A program made the position numbers and the translations under genes. The notes below the pieces were generated by a model. The model worked only from the letters and a program-made list of their open reading frames with translations. It had not been told where the DNA came from and made no database searches. Shown piece after piece: positions 7,153 through 14,678 of a stretch of DNA of 31,606 nt. The stretch spans positions 1 through 31,606 of the forward strand of contig JAVVPO010000020.1 in assembly GCA_036655715.1 (NCBI GenBank). The letters are read 5' to 3'. Each line of letters starts with the position of its first letter. Within the stretch, counting starts at the first letter, position 1. This stretch comes from JAVVPO01 sp036655715. GTDB taxonomy: Bacteria; Bacillota; Clostridia; Lachnospirales; Cellulosilyticaceae.

Positions 7153-7638
7153 TTAGAATTTTGGAAGGATCTTTTCGATATCTTCATGTGGTCTTGGGAT
7201 AACGTGTACTGCTACAACTTCTCCAAGTCTTCCAGCAACTGCTGCTCCTGCTTCTACTGCAGCTTTAACAGCACCTACATCTCCTCTTACCATAACAGTT
7301 ACAAGTCCTGAACCGATTTTCTCTGTTCCTACAAGTGTAACGTCTGCTGCTTTAAGCATAGCATCTGCCGCTTCTGTAATAGCTACTAAACCTCTTGTTT
7401 CAATCATTCCTAATGCTTGATTTTTCATAATCCTTTTCTCCTCCTTCATTATAGATACTGGTTTTTCTTCGATTTGCTCGATAACTTCTTCTATAACAAC
7501 TTGCTCTTCAGGGTTTATCTCTAAAGCTCCTGTTTGTTTGTTTTCTTGAGAAGCTTTAGCAATTTTAGGTGTACTTTTTTTCTTATCTCTTTTTGAAGAA
7601 GTTGCTTTTTCTTCTTCAGGTGTATTAGTTTGCTCCAT
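7153..7638 (-). CDS. BMC-H shell protein with 70-residue N-terminal extension and internal start
   Basis: A 161-residue protein. Residues 71-161 form a standard BMC-H domain (ALGMIETRGLVAITEAADAM, pore loop EKIGSGLVTV, VHVIPRPHEDI), about 85% like the PduA-type protein encoded nearby. Residues 1-70 are an extension: a lysine-rich low-complexity part (RDKKKSTPKIAK) and then a predicted amphipathic helix (PEEQVVIEEVIEQIEEK). The long start (ATG 7636-7638) follows AGGTGAAGCTAG and lies 10 nt after the previous stop. Met71 (7426-7428) is preceded by AAGGAGGAG (7438-7446), so a short plain BMC-H is probably also made. The case resembles PduB/PduB' of Salmonella, whose extension anchors cargo. The function proposed here is inference. 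Confidence 0.9.
   Translation of the reverse strand: MEQTNTPEEEKATSSKRDKKKSTPKIAKASQENKQTGALEINPEEQVVIEEVIEQIEEKPVSIMKEEKRIMKNQALGMIETRGLVAITEAADAMLKAADVTLVGTEKIGSGLVTVMVRGDVGAVKAAVEAGAAVAGRLGEVVAVHVIPRPHEDIEKILPKF
7426..7446 (-). promoter_or_regulatory. Internal ribosome site and alternative start in extended BMC-H gene
   Basis: AAGGAGGAG (7438-7446) lies in frame inside the coding region, 11 nt (counted from GGAGG) before ATG 7426-7428, which is exactly the first residue of the BMC-H domain. AAAGG lies nearer to the ATG. It is stronger than the site of the full-length start. Confidence 0.7.
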
Positions 7639-7648
7639 CTAGCTTCAC

Positions 7649-7939
7649 CTACACTCTCAATTTTCTAGCGCTATGCAATAAGATCTTTTGTACTTCTTCA
7701 TGAGGGTTATTGATAATAGCAACTGCTGCTACTTTTCCTATTTTGTTAGTAGCTACTATGCCGTATTCAATTGCCTCTTTGACATCAGATACACTTCCTT
7801 GTACTACGATACTTACAAGTCTTCCACCTAATGCTTTCTCTGTTGTTACAAGACTTACATCAGATGCTTTTGCCATCGCATCTAGTGCTACAACAGATGC
7901 AACGTTTGATGCTACTTCTAATATGCCTATTGCTTTCAT
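7649..7939 (-). CDS. BMC-H hexameric shell protein, divergent pore
   Basis: A single-domain BMC shell protein of about 96 residues. The fold is clear from MKAIGILEVASNVASVVALD, AKASDVSLVTTEKALGGRLV and VAAVAIINNPHEEVQKIL. The pore loop reads ALGGRLV in place of the GSG found in the neighbouring PduA-like proteins, so it probably forms a pore of different charge and selectivity. The sequence ends with a basic tail (HSARKLRV). I start at ATG 7937-7939; the TTG just before it is in frame but less well placed behind GAAGAGAGTG. It sits between the two near-identical PduA-like genes, so it was either present before or inserted into that duplication. Confidence 0.92.
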   Translation of the reverse strand: MKAIGILEVASNVASVVALDAMAKASDVSLVTTEKALGGRLVSIVVQGSVSDVKEAIEYGIVATNKIGKVAAVAIINNPHEEVQKILLHSARKLRV

Positions 7940-7965
7940 CAAATCACTCTCTTCTAAGCTTTAGA

Positions 7966-8247
7966 TTAGTTTTGTGCTGGTAAGATTCCTGCGATATCTC
8001 CGTGTGGTCTTGGGATTACGTGTACTGCTACTAATTCTCCAAGTCTTCCTGCTGCTTCTGCTCCTACTTCTGTAGCCGCTTTAACAGCTCCTACATCTCC
8101 TCTTACCATTACAGTGATAAGTCCTGAACCGATTTTCTCTGTTCCTACAAGTGTTACGTCTGCTGCTTTTACCATTGCGTCTGCTGCTTCGATTGCTGCT
8201 ACTAAACCTCTAGTTTCTACCATTCCTAATGCTTCTTGTTTCATCAT
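7966..8247 (-). CDS. pduA: PduA-type BMC-H hexameric shell protein
   Basis: A 93-residue canonical BMC-H protein, the bulk facet component. It reads ALGMVETRGLVAAIEAADAM, then VKAADVTLVGTEKIGSGL with the GSG pore motif, and closes with VHVIPRPHGDIAGIL. In Salmonella the equivalent PduA pore admits 1,2-propanediol while holding back propionaldehyde. The two adjacent ATG codons follow AGGAGGATACA, so either may be used. It is about 85% identical to the domain of the extended BMC-H gene 330 nt downstream, also at nucleotide level, which suggests recent duplication or gene conversion. It could equally be called pduJ, since short sequences do not separate the two. Confidence 0.93.
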   Translation of the reverse strand: MMKQEALGMVETRGLVAAIEAADAMVKAADVTLVGTEKIGSGLITVMVRGDVGAVKAATEVGAEAAGRLGELVAVHVIPRPHGDIAGILPAQN

Positions 8248-8288
8248 TGTATCCTCCTAAGATATATGTTTTATTTTTTTATTATTTT

Positions 8289-8594
8289 TTATAGACAGTT
8301 AATAGATAACATCTCTTCAAGTCCTTCATCAGGGCTTGCTATGACTCTTGCTATAACATAACCTGCGATTTCATCGCATGCTTTCTTTGCTGCTTCTATC
8401 CCAGCTGTTACATCTGCTACACTACCTCTTAGCTTTACCATGACAAGTAAGGGTACTGCTAAGCTTTCTGCATTGGCTGGTTTGTTCTTATCTACATACT
8501 CTACAGTGACATCTGCCGCTTTACATGCTGCATCTATTGCATAGAGAGCAGTTGCTAAACCGTATATTTCTATTAGTCCTACTGCTTTTCCCAT
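8289..8594 (-). CDS. BMC-H shell protein with inserted pore loop
   Basis: A 101-residue BMC-H protein that opens with MGKAVGLIEIYGLATALYAI and continues with DAACKAADVTVEYVDKNKPA, then VPLLVMVKLRGSVADVTAGI. Compared with PduA, the segment that should form the pore (EKIGSGL) is replaced by a longer loop KNKPANAESLAVPL, with no G-x-G. The pore is therefore probably closed, altered or bound to something. A Cys (SINCL) is near the C-terminus, and two further Cys lie in the helices (CKAAD, KKACDE). It is the first shell gene, 10 nt after the alcohol dehydrogenase. A special role, such as enzyme docking, is possible but not shown. Confidence 0.88.
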   Translation of the reverse strand: MGKAVGLIEIYGLATALYAIDAACKAADVTVEYVDKNKPANAESLAVPLLVMVKLRGSVADVTAGIEAAKKACDEIAGYVIARVIASPDEGLEEMLSINCL

Positions 8595-8604
8595 ATGTCA
8601 CCTC

Positions 8605-9804
8605 CTATTTACTAACGTATGCTACTTTGATACCTTCAAGTTTCATGTTAACTTCCATAGCTTTATTCAGTTCATCAAGACCAAATTTGTGAGTTACAAG
8701 TGTCTCCACTGGTAAGCCAATGCCTTTAGCTCTTCTTAAGAAATCAAGTGTTGTCACATAATCTCTAAAGGTATATACCCATGAACCTACTACTGTAATC
8801 TCTTTTTGACAGAAATCCCAGTGTGGATTGATTGTTGCATTACCATTATCTACGAAGAACCCAACTTCACAAAGTCCGCCTCCGCGTCTAATGAATTTGT
8901 AGATATTTCCTGCTGCACTAGGTACTCCTGTACATTGGAAAGCAAAATCAGCTCCGCCATTTGTTGTCTCTATTACTGAGTTACACATTGCATCAAAGTC
9001 TTTGTATTCTTTGAAATTAAATGTACACTCAGCCCCTAGAGCTTTTGCATAACCTAAACGCTGAGTATCTCCATCTACTGCAATGATGTTTTGAATGCCC
9101 ATTGTTCTAAGTACTGCAATCACTAAAAGGCCAATTGGTCCACATCCTTGAACTAATACTTTACTATCAAAGCGAAGCATATTCGTTGTCTTAGCTCTTT
9201 CTACTGCATGCACAGCTACTGCTGCGGGTTCTATAAGAAGACGTTCATCAAGTCCCATATCACTTACATTGAAGATAGAAGAACCTTTGCGAAGAATGAT
9301 ATATTCACCAAACCAACCATTGAATCTATAATCATCATCTGGTAATAAGCCGTATACATCTGCTCCACTACTTAAGTTAGCTTTCTCTGGCTTAAGTGTT
9401 GTGAACTCATCACTTCTAGCAAGTGTTACTGAAGTAACTACTTTATCCCCTAGTTTGAGTGATTTACCCAGCATATCTGTTGTTACGTTTTTACCTATTT
9501 TGATGATTTCTCCAGTTCCTTCGTGTCCTAGTACTACTGGGATCAGACCGAATGGATCATTTTTGTATTCGTGTACATCTGTTCCACATACACCACATCC
9601 CTCAACTCTTACAAGTACTTCATCATCTGTAATTTCTGGGATATCATATGTTTTTACTTCTATTTGTTGTTTTGCTACTAAGTAAGCAAGTCTTCCTGAT
9701 TTAGGAACTCCATTTACTGGTGATGCTACTGACGCAGTCCCCTGTAAGTTAGCCATAACTTGTTTAACAATCGCTTCAATGTTATTGATATTATAGTTTT
9801 CCAT
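8605..9804 (-). CDS. Zinc-type medium-chain alcohol dehydrogenase with encapsulation-like N-terminus
   Basis: A 399-residue zinc-dependent dehydrogenase, in place of the iron-dependent PduQ of Salmonella. It should regenerate NAD+ by reducing an aldehyde (propionaldehyde to propanol, or lactaldehyde to 1,2-propanediol). The first 20 residues (NINNIEAIVKQVMANLQ) form an amphipathic helix followed by a Gly/Pro/Ser linker, typical of cargo targeting. The catalytic zinc motif GCGVCGTDVHE (Cys73) and GHE (93-95) are present, as is the Rossmann motif GCGPIG. The Asp in AVDGD favours NAD over NADP. The four-Cys structural zinc lobe is absent (the region near residues 120-150 has no Cys). GGGGAGGAAATC precedes the ATG. 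Substrate is uncertain. Confidence 0.9.
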   Translation of the reverse strand: MENYNINNIEAIVKQVMANLQGTASVASPVNGVPKSGRLAYLVAKQQIEVKTYDIPEITDDEVLVRVEGCGVCGTDVHEYKNDPFGLIPVVLGHEGTGEIIKIGKNVTTDMLGKSLKLGDKVVTSVTLARSDEFTTLKPEKANLSSGADVYGLLPDDDYRFNGWFGEYIILRKGSSIFNVSDMGLDERLLIEPAAVAVHAVERAKTTNMLRFDSKVLVQGCGPIGLLVIAVLRTMGIQNIIAVDGDTQRLGYAKALGAECTFNFKEYKDFDAMCNSVIETTNGGADFAFQCTGVPSAAGNIYKFIRRGGGLCEVGFFVDNGNATINPHWDFCQKEITVVGSWVYTFRDYVTTLDFLRRAKGIGLPVETLVTHKFGLDELNKAMEVNMKLEGIKVAYVSK

Positions 9805-9815
9805 GATTTCCTCCC

Positions 9816-11210
9816 CTATCTGATATATAATGCGTTAGACATCACACATCTTCTTGCTCTTGTGAAGCTTAAAGCATTTGTAAGCCCTTCGCCTGTTTTA
9901 CTCGCTATGGTAAAGGTTGTAAAGCCTTCTCCTCCAAATCCTATTCCTGCATAAGATGGTGCATTCTTTACAAAGATAGCTGTATCTAATGCTTTTCCGT
10001 ATTTAGTTAAGTTGTTGACATTGGATGAGTGCATATGAGCTGAATGTCTATTGCCACCTTCAAGCTCTACAGCTACTACTATTCCTTCATCTACATCCTT
10101 AACTCTTACGATTCCTAAGATAGGCATCATAAGCTCTTCTTGGATTAGAATGTTCTCTTTAACGCCTTCGAAGATGATACATCTTATACTTTCTGGTGCA
10201 TCAATTCCTATAGCTTTTAAGATGACACTTGCATCTCTTCCTACAAAGTTTCTATTGATGATGTATTTACCATTTTTCTCTACAAGTACTTTGCTTGCTA
10301 GTTGATTGATTTGATCTCCCACTAGTAAGTAGCAGTCATTTTCTGATTGCATATAGTAGATAAGCTCATCAGCTACATCTTCTACAACAATAACTTCTTT
10401 TTCTGCTATACATGGTAAGTTGTTATCAAAAGTTGCACCATTTACGATATCTTCCGCAGCTTTTTTGATATTAGCTGTTTCATCTACAAGTACTGGTGGG
10501 TTACCAGCCCCTGCTGCCATACCTTTTTTACCACTTTGTAAGATAACTTTTACGATACCTGGTCCACCTGTTGCTACTAATAAATCAATATCTGGATGTT
10601 TGAATAAAATCTCTCCAGACTCGATAGTTGGTTTGGCGATACTTACTGCTAAGTTATCAAATGCTCCAACTTCTCTAGCTGCTTCATTAATAAGGTTGAC
10701 TGCTAAGTTAGCTGTTTTTACTGCTCCTGGGTGTGGATTAAATACAACGGTGTTCCCCGCTGCAATCATTCCTATGCCGTTACAGAATACTGTTTCTGAT
10801 GAGTTGGTTGATGGTGTAATAGCTCCTACTACGCCGTAAGGTCCTCTTTCAATAAGGGTAAGACCTTGGTCACCAGTCCATGCATCCACTGTAATACATT
10901 CTGTCCCAGGTGTTTTCTTTGCCACTAATTCGTGCTTTAAGATTTTGTGTCCAACCCTACCCATACCTGTTTCTTCAACAGCCATATTGGCTAAGATTTC
11001 TTTGTTTGCCATAATCTTTTCTCTTATTTTAGCTATGATTTGTTCTCTGACTTCAAGAGGCATCATACGCAATTTAACTTGTGCTTTTTTAGCTGCTGCA
11101 ATAGCTTCATTCATATCTGCAAAGATACCTAAGTTGTTACATCCATGACCCATAGTTCCCATTTTTACCACTACGTTTGCCACGATTTCTCTTAACTCTT
11201 CTTCATTCAC
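9816..11210 (-). CDS. pduP: CoA-acylating propionaldehyde dehydrogenase
   Basis: This lumenal enzyme oxidises propionaldehyde with NAD+ and CoA to propionyl-CoA. The ALDH fold is clear: YGVVGAITPSTNSSETVFCN, then FNPHPGAVKTA, then VATGGPGIVKVILQSG, and the catalytic Cys in NNLPCIAEKEV. I choose GTG 11208-11210, with GAGGG seven bases ahead, over the TTG at 11228 that overlaps pduO. The protein is then 464 residues, the same length as Salmonella PduP. The N-terminus MNEEELREIVANVVVKM is an encapsulation-type helix. pduP starts 4 nt after the pduO stop. It is highly similar in design to EutE, but the context with pduCDE supports PduP. Confidence 0.95.
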   Translation of the reverse strand: MNEEELREIVANVVVKMGTMGHGCNNLGIFADMNEAIAAAKKAQVKLRMMPLEVREQIIAKIREKIMANKEILANMAVEETGMGRVGHKILKHELVAKKTPGTECITVDAWTGDQGLTLIERGPYGVVGAITPSTNSSETVFCNGIGMIAAGNTVVFNPHPGAVKTANLAVNLINEAAREVGAFDNLAVSIAKPTIESGEILFKHPDIDLLVATGGPGIVKVILQSGKKGMAAGAGNPPVLVDETANIKKAAEDIVNGATFDNNLPCIAEKEVIVVEDVADELIYYMQSENDCYLLVGDQINQLASKVLVEKNGKYIINRNFVGRDASVILKAIGIDAPESIRCIIFEGVKENILIQEELMMPILGIVRVKDVDEGIVVAVELEGGNRHSAHMHSSNVNNLTKYGKALDTAIFVKNAPSYAGIGFGGEGFTTFTIASKTGEGLTNALSFTRARRCVMSNALYIR

Positions 11211-11214
11211 CTCG

Positions 11215-12126
11215 TCACCCTCTTTCAAACAAATTTGCCCCTAACTTGGCAAGTTCTATATCTTGACTCGCATTACCTCCACTTACTCCAATGGCGCCGA
11301 TTACTTTGTTATTTATCTTGATAGGACATCCCCCACCTAGTGTAATAATTTTTTCATCTAGCATGCCAGCAAGTCCCTCAAAGTCTGCTCCTTTTGCAAC
11401 TAACTGAGCCAGTTCATGAGTTCCCATCTGAAGTGCTGAGGCGGTAAAAGCTTTTTTGATTGCTAATTCATAACTTACAACAAATGCTTCATCCATAGAC
11501 TGCACACTTATAGGCCTTCCAGCTTTTGTGACTATGGCAATGACTACATTTAATCCTTGTTTTATAGCTTCTTGCCTAACAAAATCTATGATGTGATTGG
11601 CTGAATCTAGATTTAGCTCTTTACTTATCGGACTCTTATTTTCCTCTATGTATCTTGCTAACATAAAGAGATAATCTGATAGCCTATTGATATACTTTTT
11701 GACTAGAGGTACTACATCCTCACATTTAGTCAACTCTCTTTCCGCTCTTCTAGCTACTGTTCTTGCAATATCTACATCTGCGGATAGTGGTGACTTCCCT
11801 GGTAATATAAATGCTTTAAACTCATGAGACATACTCTCATAGTAGTCAATGGCTGTTTCTAAATCCTCTGTATCCCTTTCATCCATGTAGTTATCACGGC
11901 TCTCATACCCCGCTATCATCCCCATAAGCACTATGAGTTTTTGCTGGATACCGTTTAGTTCTTCCCACACTTTTGGCTGAGTCATTTGGCTTTTGATCTT
12001 GCCTAAGTAACTTGTTAATTCATCTATACTTCCTAGTGCTATGATGATTGGATGGTCTTTGGAAACGCGTGCTCCTTTAAAGAGGCTGGTTTCTCCACTA
12101 TCTCCTGTTTTTGTATAAACTTTCAT
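11215..12126 (-). CDS. pduO: PduO two-domain ATP:cob(I)alamin adenosyltransferase
   Basis: This enzyme makes adenosylcobalamin for the diol dehydratase. Residues 1 to about 185 are the adenosyltransferase, with YTKTGDSGETSLFKGARV (ATP loop), ARTVARRAERELTKCE and YINRLSDYLFMLARY. Residues about 195-303 are a GlcG/HbpS-like (DUF336) domain with EAFVVSYELAIKKAFTA and TLGGGCPIKINNKVIGAIGV; in PduO-type proteins this part binds heme or cobalamin. The two-domain layout is typical of long PduO. AGGAGGAGACT precedes the ATG, 12 nt after pduH. Its presence with PduS indicates cofactor recycling for the compartment. No cobalamin biosynthesis genes are in the window. Confidence 0.95.
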   Translation of the reverse strand: MKVYTKTGDSGETSLFKGARVSKDHPIIIALGSIDELTSYLGKIKSQMTQPKVWEELNGIQQKLIVLMGMIAGYESRDNYMDERDTEDLETAIDYYESMSHEFKAFILPGKSPLSADVDIARTVARRAERELTKCEDVVPLVKKYINRLSDYLFMLARYIEENKSPISKELNLDSANHIIDFVRQEAIKQGLNVVIAIVTKAGRPISVQSMDEAFVVSYELAIKKAFTASALQMGTHELAQLVAKGADFEGLAGMLDEKIITLGGGCPIKINNKVIGAIGVSGGNASQDIELAKLGANLFERG

Positions 12127-12138
12127 AGTCTCCTCCTA

Positions 12139-12453
12139 TCACCCTTTAAAACTATTTCCTTTTACATATCTTGCAGCATTTTGGCCAAGTTCTCTATACT
12201 GGGTCTTTGTCTCAAGAAGTGCTTTGCCCCTTAGCTTATGAACTGTAAGGACTACTTCTTCATTACAAATACCTATACCTACTTCGAGCTGACTTTCCTC
12301 GGCTGCTTCTTTAGCTAGGATAACTCCTTCTTTATGAATGTTGGTTGGAATAACGTGATATAGTATCCCTTCTTCCTCTATTCCTGCTAAAACTTCTTGG
12401 GTTACATCTTCTTTATCTTCATAAACCTTGATGACTATCTCTGGTCTAATCAT
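12139..12453 (-). CDS. pduH: Diol dehydratase reactivase small subunit
   Basis: The 104-residue small subunit of the diol dehydratase reactivating factor. With PduG it swaps damaged cobalamin out of the dehydratase at the cost of ATP. The fold resembles the beta subunit of the dehydratase itself. The start PEIVIKVYEDKEDVTQEVLA, then GILYHVIPTNIHKEG and QLEVGIGICNEEVVLTVHKL are characteristic. It shares four bases (ATGA) with the end of pduG, so translation is probably coupled and subunits are made in step. Length is slightly below Salmonella PduH (116). It ends with QNAARYVKGNSFKG, similar to the NAAKYAKG segment of PduD. Confidence 0.94.
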   Translation of the reverse strand: MIRPEIVIKVYEDKEDVTQEVLAGIEEEGILYHVIPTNIHKEGVILAKEAAEESQLEVGIGICNEEVVLTVHKLRGKALLETKTQYRELGQNAARYVKGNSFKG

Positions 12454-14255
12454 AATTTCCCTACTTTTGAAAGAACAAGCCCAGTTGCTACTGCATTTCT
12501 TGGTCCTTCAGTTCCTCTAATTTCGCCTTTACCTACTACCACACCGTATTTGGATAAGCTCTCTAGTATCATACTAGGAATTTCAAAATCTAGTGCACTC
12601 CCACCTACCAAGACCACATTAGGAATGTTGGTGAGCTCATGCTCTTTAGCTACACTTTTTAGTGCTCTTAGAGCATTTTGGATAAAGACTCTTTCCTTGG
12701 CTTCTTTTCTCGTAGCCATAATTTTTGCTAGGCTATGTTTAGACTCTATAGGTATCAGTTCTCCTTCTTTACATACAACTACTTTTCCAAATACTCTTGG
12801 ATGAAGTGGCTCAGCAAAGAACTTAACCTCTCCTGTCTCTAAACGGATATGAAATAAGCTTTCCACTTTGGCTAGGGGATAACGTTTGATATCTTCTGCT
12901 ATAGAAATATTTGCAAGTCCTAACTCTGTACTTATAAGCATCGTGATGAAGTTCCCTGCGCCACCTAAGTGAGTCACATTCACTTTACCATTTTCATGTA
13001 AAATAGCTGCATCTGTTGATCCGCCGCCTAAATCTAGGATGGCTAATGGGAAAGTAGTTCCCTGCGTCGTAAAAGCTCCTAGTACCGCCATGACCGCTTC
13101 TACTCCAGCTACTTCTACCGGTATATCTAATTCACTTTTGAGCTGATTAGCTAGCTCTTGCATCGGAAGACCATCTGCCTTAACCATTGCAGCCAAAGCT
13201 ACTGCTCTTTCCATGCTTATTTCACCAGCTAATGCACCTTCTACACTCATAGGAACAAGTACATCTACTGCTAATGCATCTTTAATATGTAAGTTTTGAC
13301 TTTGTGATACCTTACCTATCTCTGCTTTCATATGCTTAATCATATTGCCTATATTGCTATTTACTTGGCCTTCTATATCTACTATTTCTTTGTCCCTACC
13401 TAAGGCTTTCATAATCGCCTTACTTCCTTTATCAATAGCAACAGTCTCCATTTCACCGCCCGCGAAATAAATGGTAAGGCTTCCAGCTGGAATCACCTTT
13501 TCCTCTACTTCTCCTTTAGGGCTTCTAACGACAACTGCCGACCTATTACCGATAAGGCTTTTGGCTATTGGGATGATATGCTTGGTTTCAATCGCGGTTA
13601 GCCCGAAGATATTGGCTATACCATATGGGTTACACAATGTCTGTATATTCATCCCTTCAGTAGCTACTTCTATGGCACACATCATACCTAGTGGGATCTT
13701 TTCTATGTACCTTACTTCATCTACTATGGGAATCGTTTGATCTATTCTATTTTGGATAAGTACCGCTTCATCTTTTTGGACGATAGCTCCCTTTATCTGT
13801 CTACTGGATTGCTTGATCCGCCTGGCTGCTTCTTCATAGCCCATATGACTGCCTACAATAACAATATAGTCTTCACCAGGACTCATGGTCTCTAGCTTTT
13901 CTAACTGTACTGTCTTGCCTTTACCCATACCTTCTCCACTTGGTGTATTGGGGTTATGCCCAATCATAGTAGATTCAGTTATAATGGTTTGGGTGATTGT
14001 CTCCATTGCCATATCCCCTATAACAGGAGCTGCTTCATTTAGCAGAATCAAATCAATCTCACCTAAATGCTTATTTATCTTTTTAAGCCCGGCGCTAAGT
14101 CCCTCTTTAATACCCCTTATGTTTTGCAGTGTTCCCTTAGTGCCTGTCGTCGCTACCAGACTACTACTTTCAAAGATTACTTCTCCAGCTGGTCCTACAC
14201 TTGCAATGCATACTTCTGTAGTTGAGTTACCTATATCAATTCCCGCTATTCTCAT
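12450..14255 (-). CDS. pduG: Diol dehydratase reactivase large subunit
   Basis: A 601-residue ATPase of the actin/Hsp70-like fold that reactivates B12 diol dehydratase together with PduH. The N-terminal phosphate motif IAGIDIGNSTTEVCIA and the second one AILDLGGGSTDAAIL are intact, as is the late VVLVGGSALDFEIPSMILE. Size agrees with Salmonella PduG (610). I start at ATG 14253-14255 because AGGTG is six bases ahead; an in-frame GTG at 14264 lies on that same ribosome site. It begins 9 nt after pduE and overlaps pduH by four bases. The gene confirms that the dehydratase here is the B12 type and not the glycyl-radical type. Confidence 0.96.
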   Translation of the reverse strand: MRIAGIDIGNSTTEVCIASVGPAGEVIFESSSLVATTGTKGTLQNIRGIKEGLSAGLKKINKHLGEIDLILLNEAAPVIGDMAMETITQTIITESTMIGHNPNTPSGEGMGKGKTVQLEKLETMSPGEDYIVIVGSHMGYEEAARRIKQSSRQIKGAIVQKDEAVLIQNRIDQTIPIVDEVRYIEKIPLGMMCAIEVATEGMNIQTLCNPYGIANIFGLTAIETKHIIPIAKSLIGNRSAVVVRSPKGEVEEKVIPAGSLTIYFAGGEMETVAIDKGSKAIMKALGRDKEIVDIEGQVNSNIGNMIKHMKAEIGKVSQSQNLHIKDALAVDVLVPMSVEGALAGEISMERAVALAAMVKADGLPMQELANQLKSELDIPVEVAGVEAVMAVLGAFTTQGTTFPLAILDLGGGSTDAAILHENGKVNVTHLGGAGNFITMLISTELGLANISIAEDIKRYPLAKVESLFHIRLETGEVKFFAEPLHPRVFGKVVVCKEGELIPIESKHSLAKIMATRKEAKERVFIQNALRALKSVAKEHELTNIPNVVLVGGSALDFEIPSMILESLSKYGVVVGKGEIRGTEGPRNAVATGLVLSKVGKL

Positions 14256-14264
14256 AAGCTTCAC

Positions 14265-14666
14265 CTACGCTTTAACAAGAATATCACGTTTTTTATAAAC
14301 CTCTAAAGTCTCCTCTACAAATGCCGCACATAGTGGTGCATCATATTTGGTTCTTAATTCCTCACTTATTTCTTCTAGTTGCTTTTGGGTTGCTCTATAA
14401 GGTCTTAGCATATTATAAATATCAAGTATTTTTGAATCAGGTACGCCTATAAGCTCTGATGCTCTTACGAAGTTCTCGGCTTGCTGCTCTTTTCCCTGAT
14501 CTAAGGCTACCTTTGCTTGTAAAATAAGAGTATCCTTGGATATTGAAAGATCATCTATGCCTATATCCCCTTTTACCACGTTTTCCATGGTGATATCTTC
14601 TAGCTTTTTACCAGTCTTAGTACGTATAAGTTCTGGCCTTTTTTCAATGAGTGGATATAAATCCAA
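14265..14666 (-). CDS. pduE: B12-dependent diol dehydratase small subunit, short form
   Basis: The gamma subunit of propanediol dehydratase, 133 residues. It starts YPLIEKRPELIRTKTGKKLE and continues with DDLSISKDTLILQAKVALDQ, MLRPYRATQKQLEEI and ELRTKYDAPLCAAFVEET. Compared with Salmonella PduE (173) it lacks about 40 N-terminal residues that precede the conserved core, the part that can carry a targeting helix, so targeting must rely on PduD. The start is TTG at 14664-14666: GGGGG stands seven bases ahead and an in-frame TAA lies just upstream, leaving no other choice. It follows pduD by 12 nt. Confidence 0.94.
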   Translation of the reverse strand: MDLYPLIEKRPELIRTKTGKKLEDITMENVVKGDIGIDDLSISKDTLILQAKVALDQGKEQQAENFVRASELIGVPDSKILDIYNMLRPYRATQKQLEEISEELRTKYDAPLCAAFVEETLEVYKKRDILVKA

Positions 14667-14678
14667 GTCGTCACCCCC

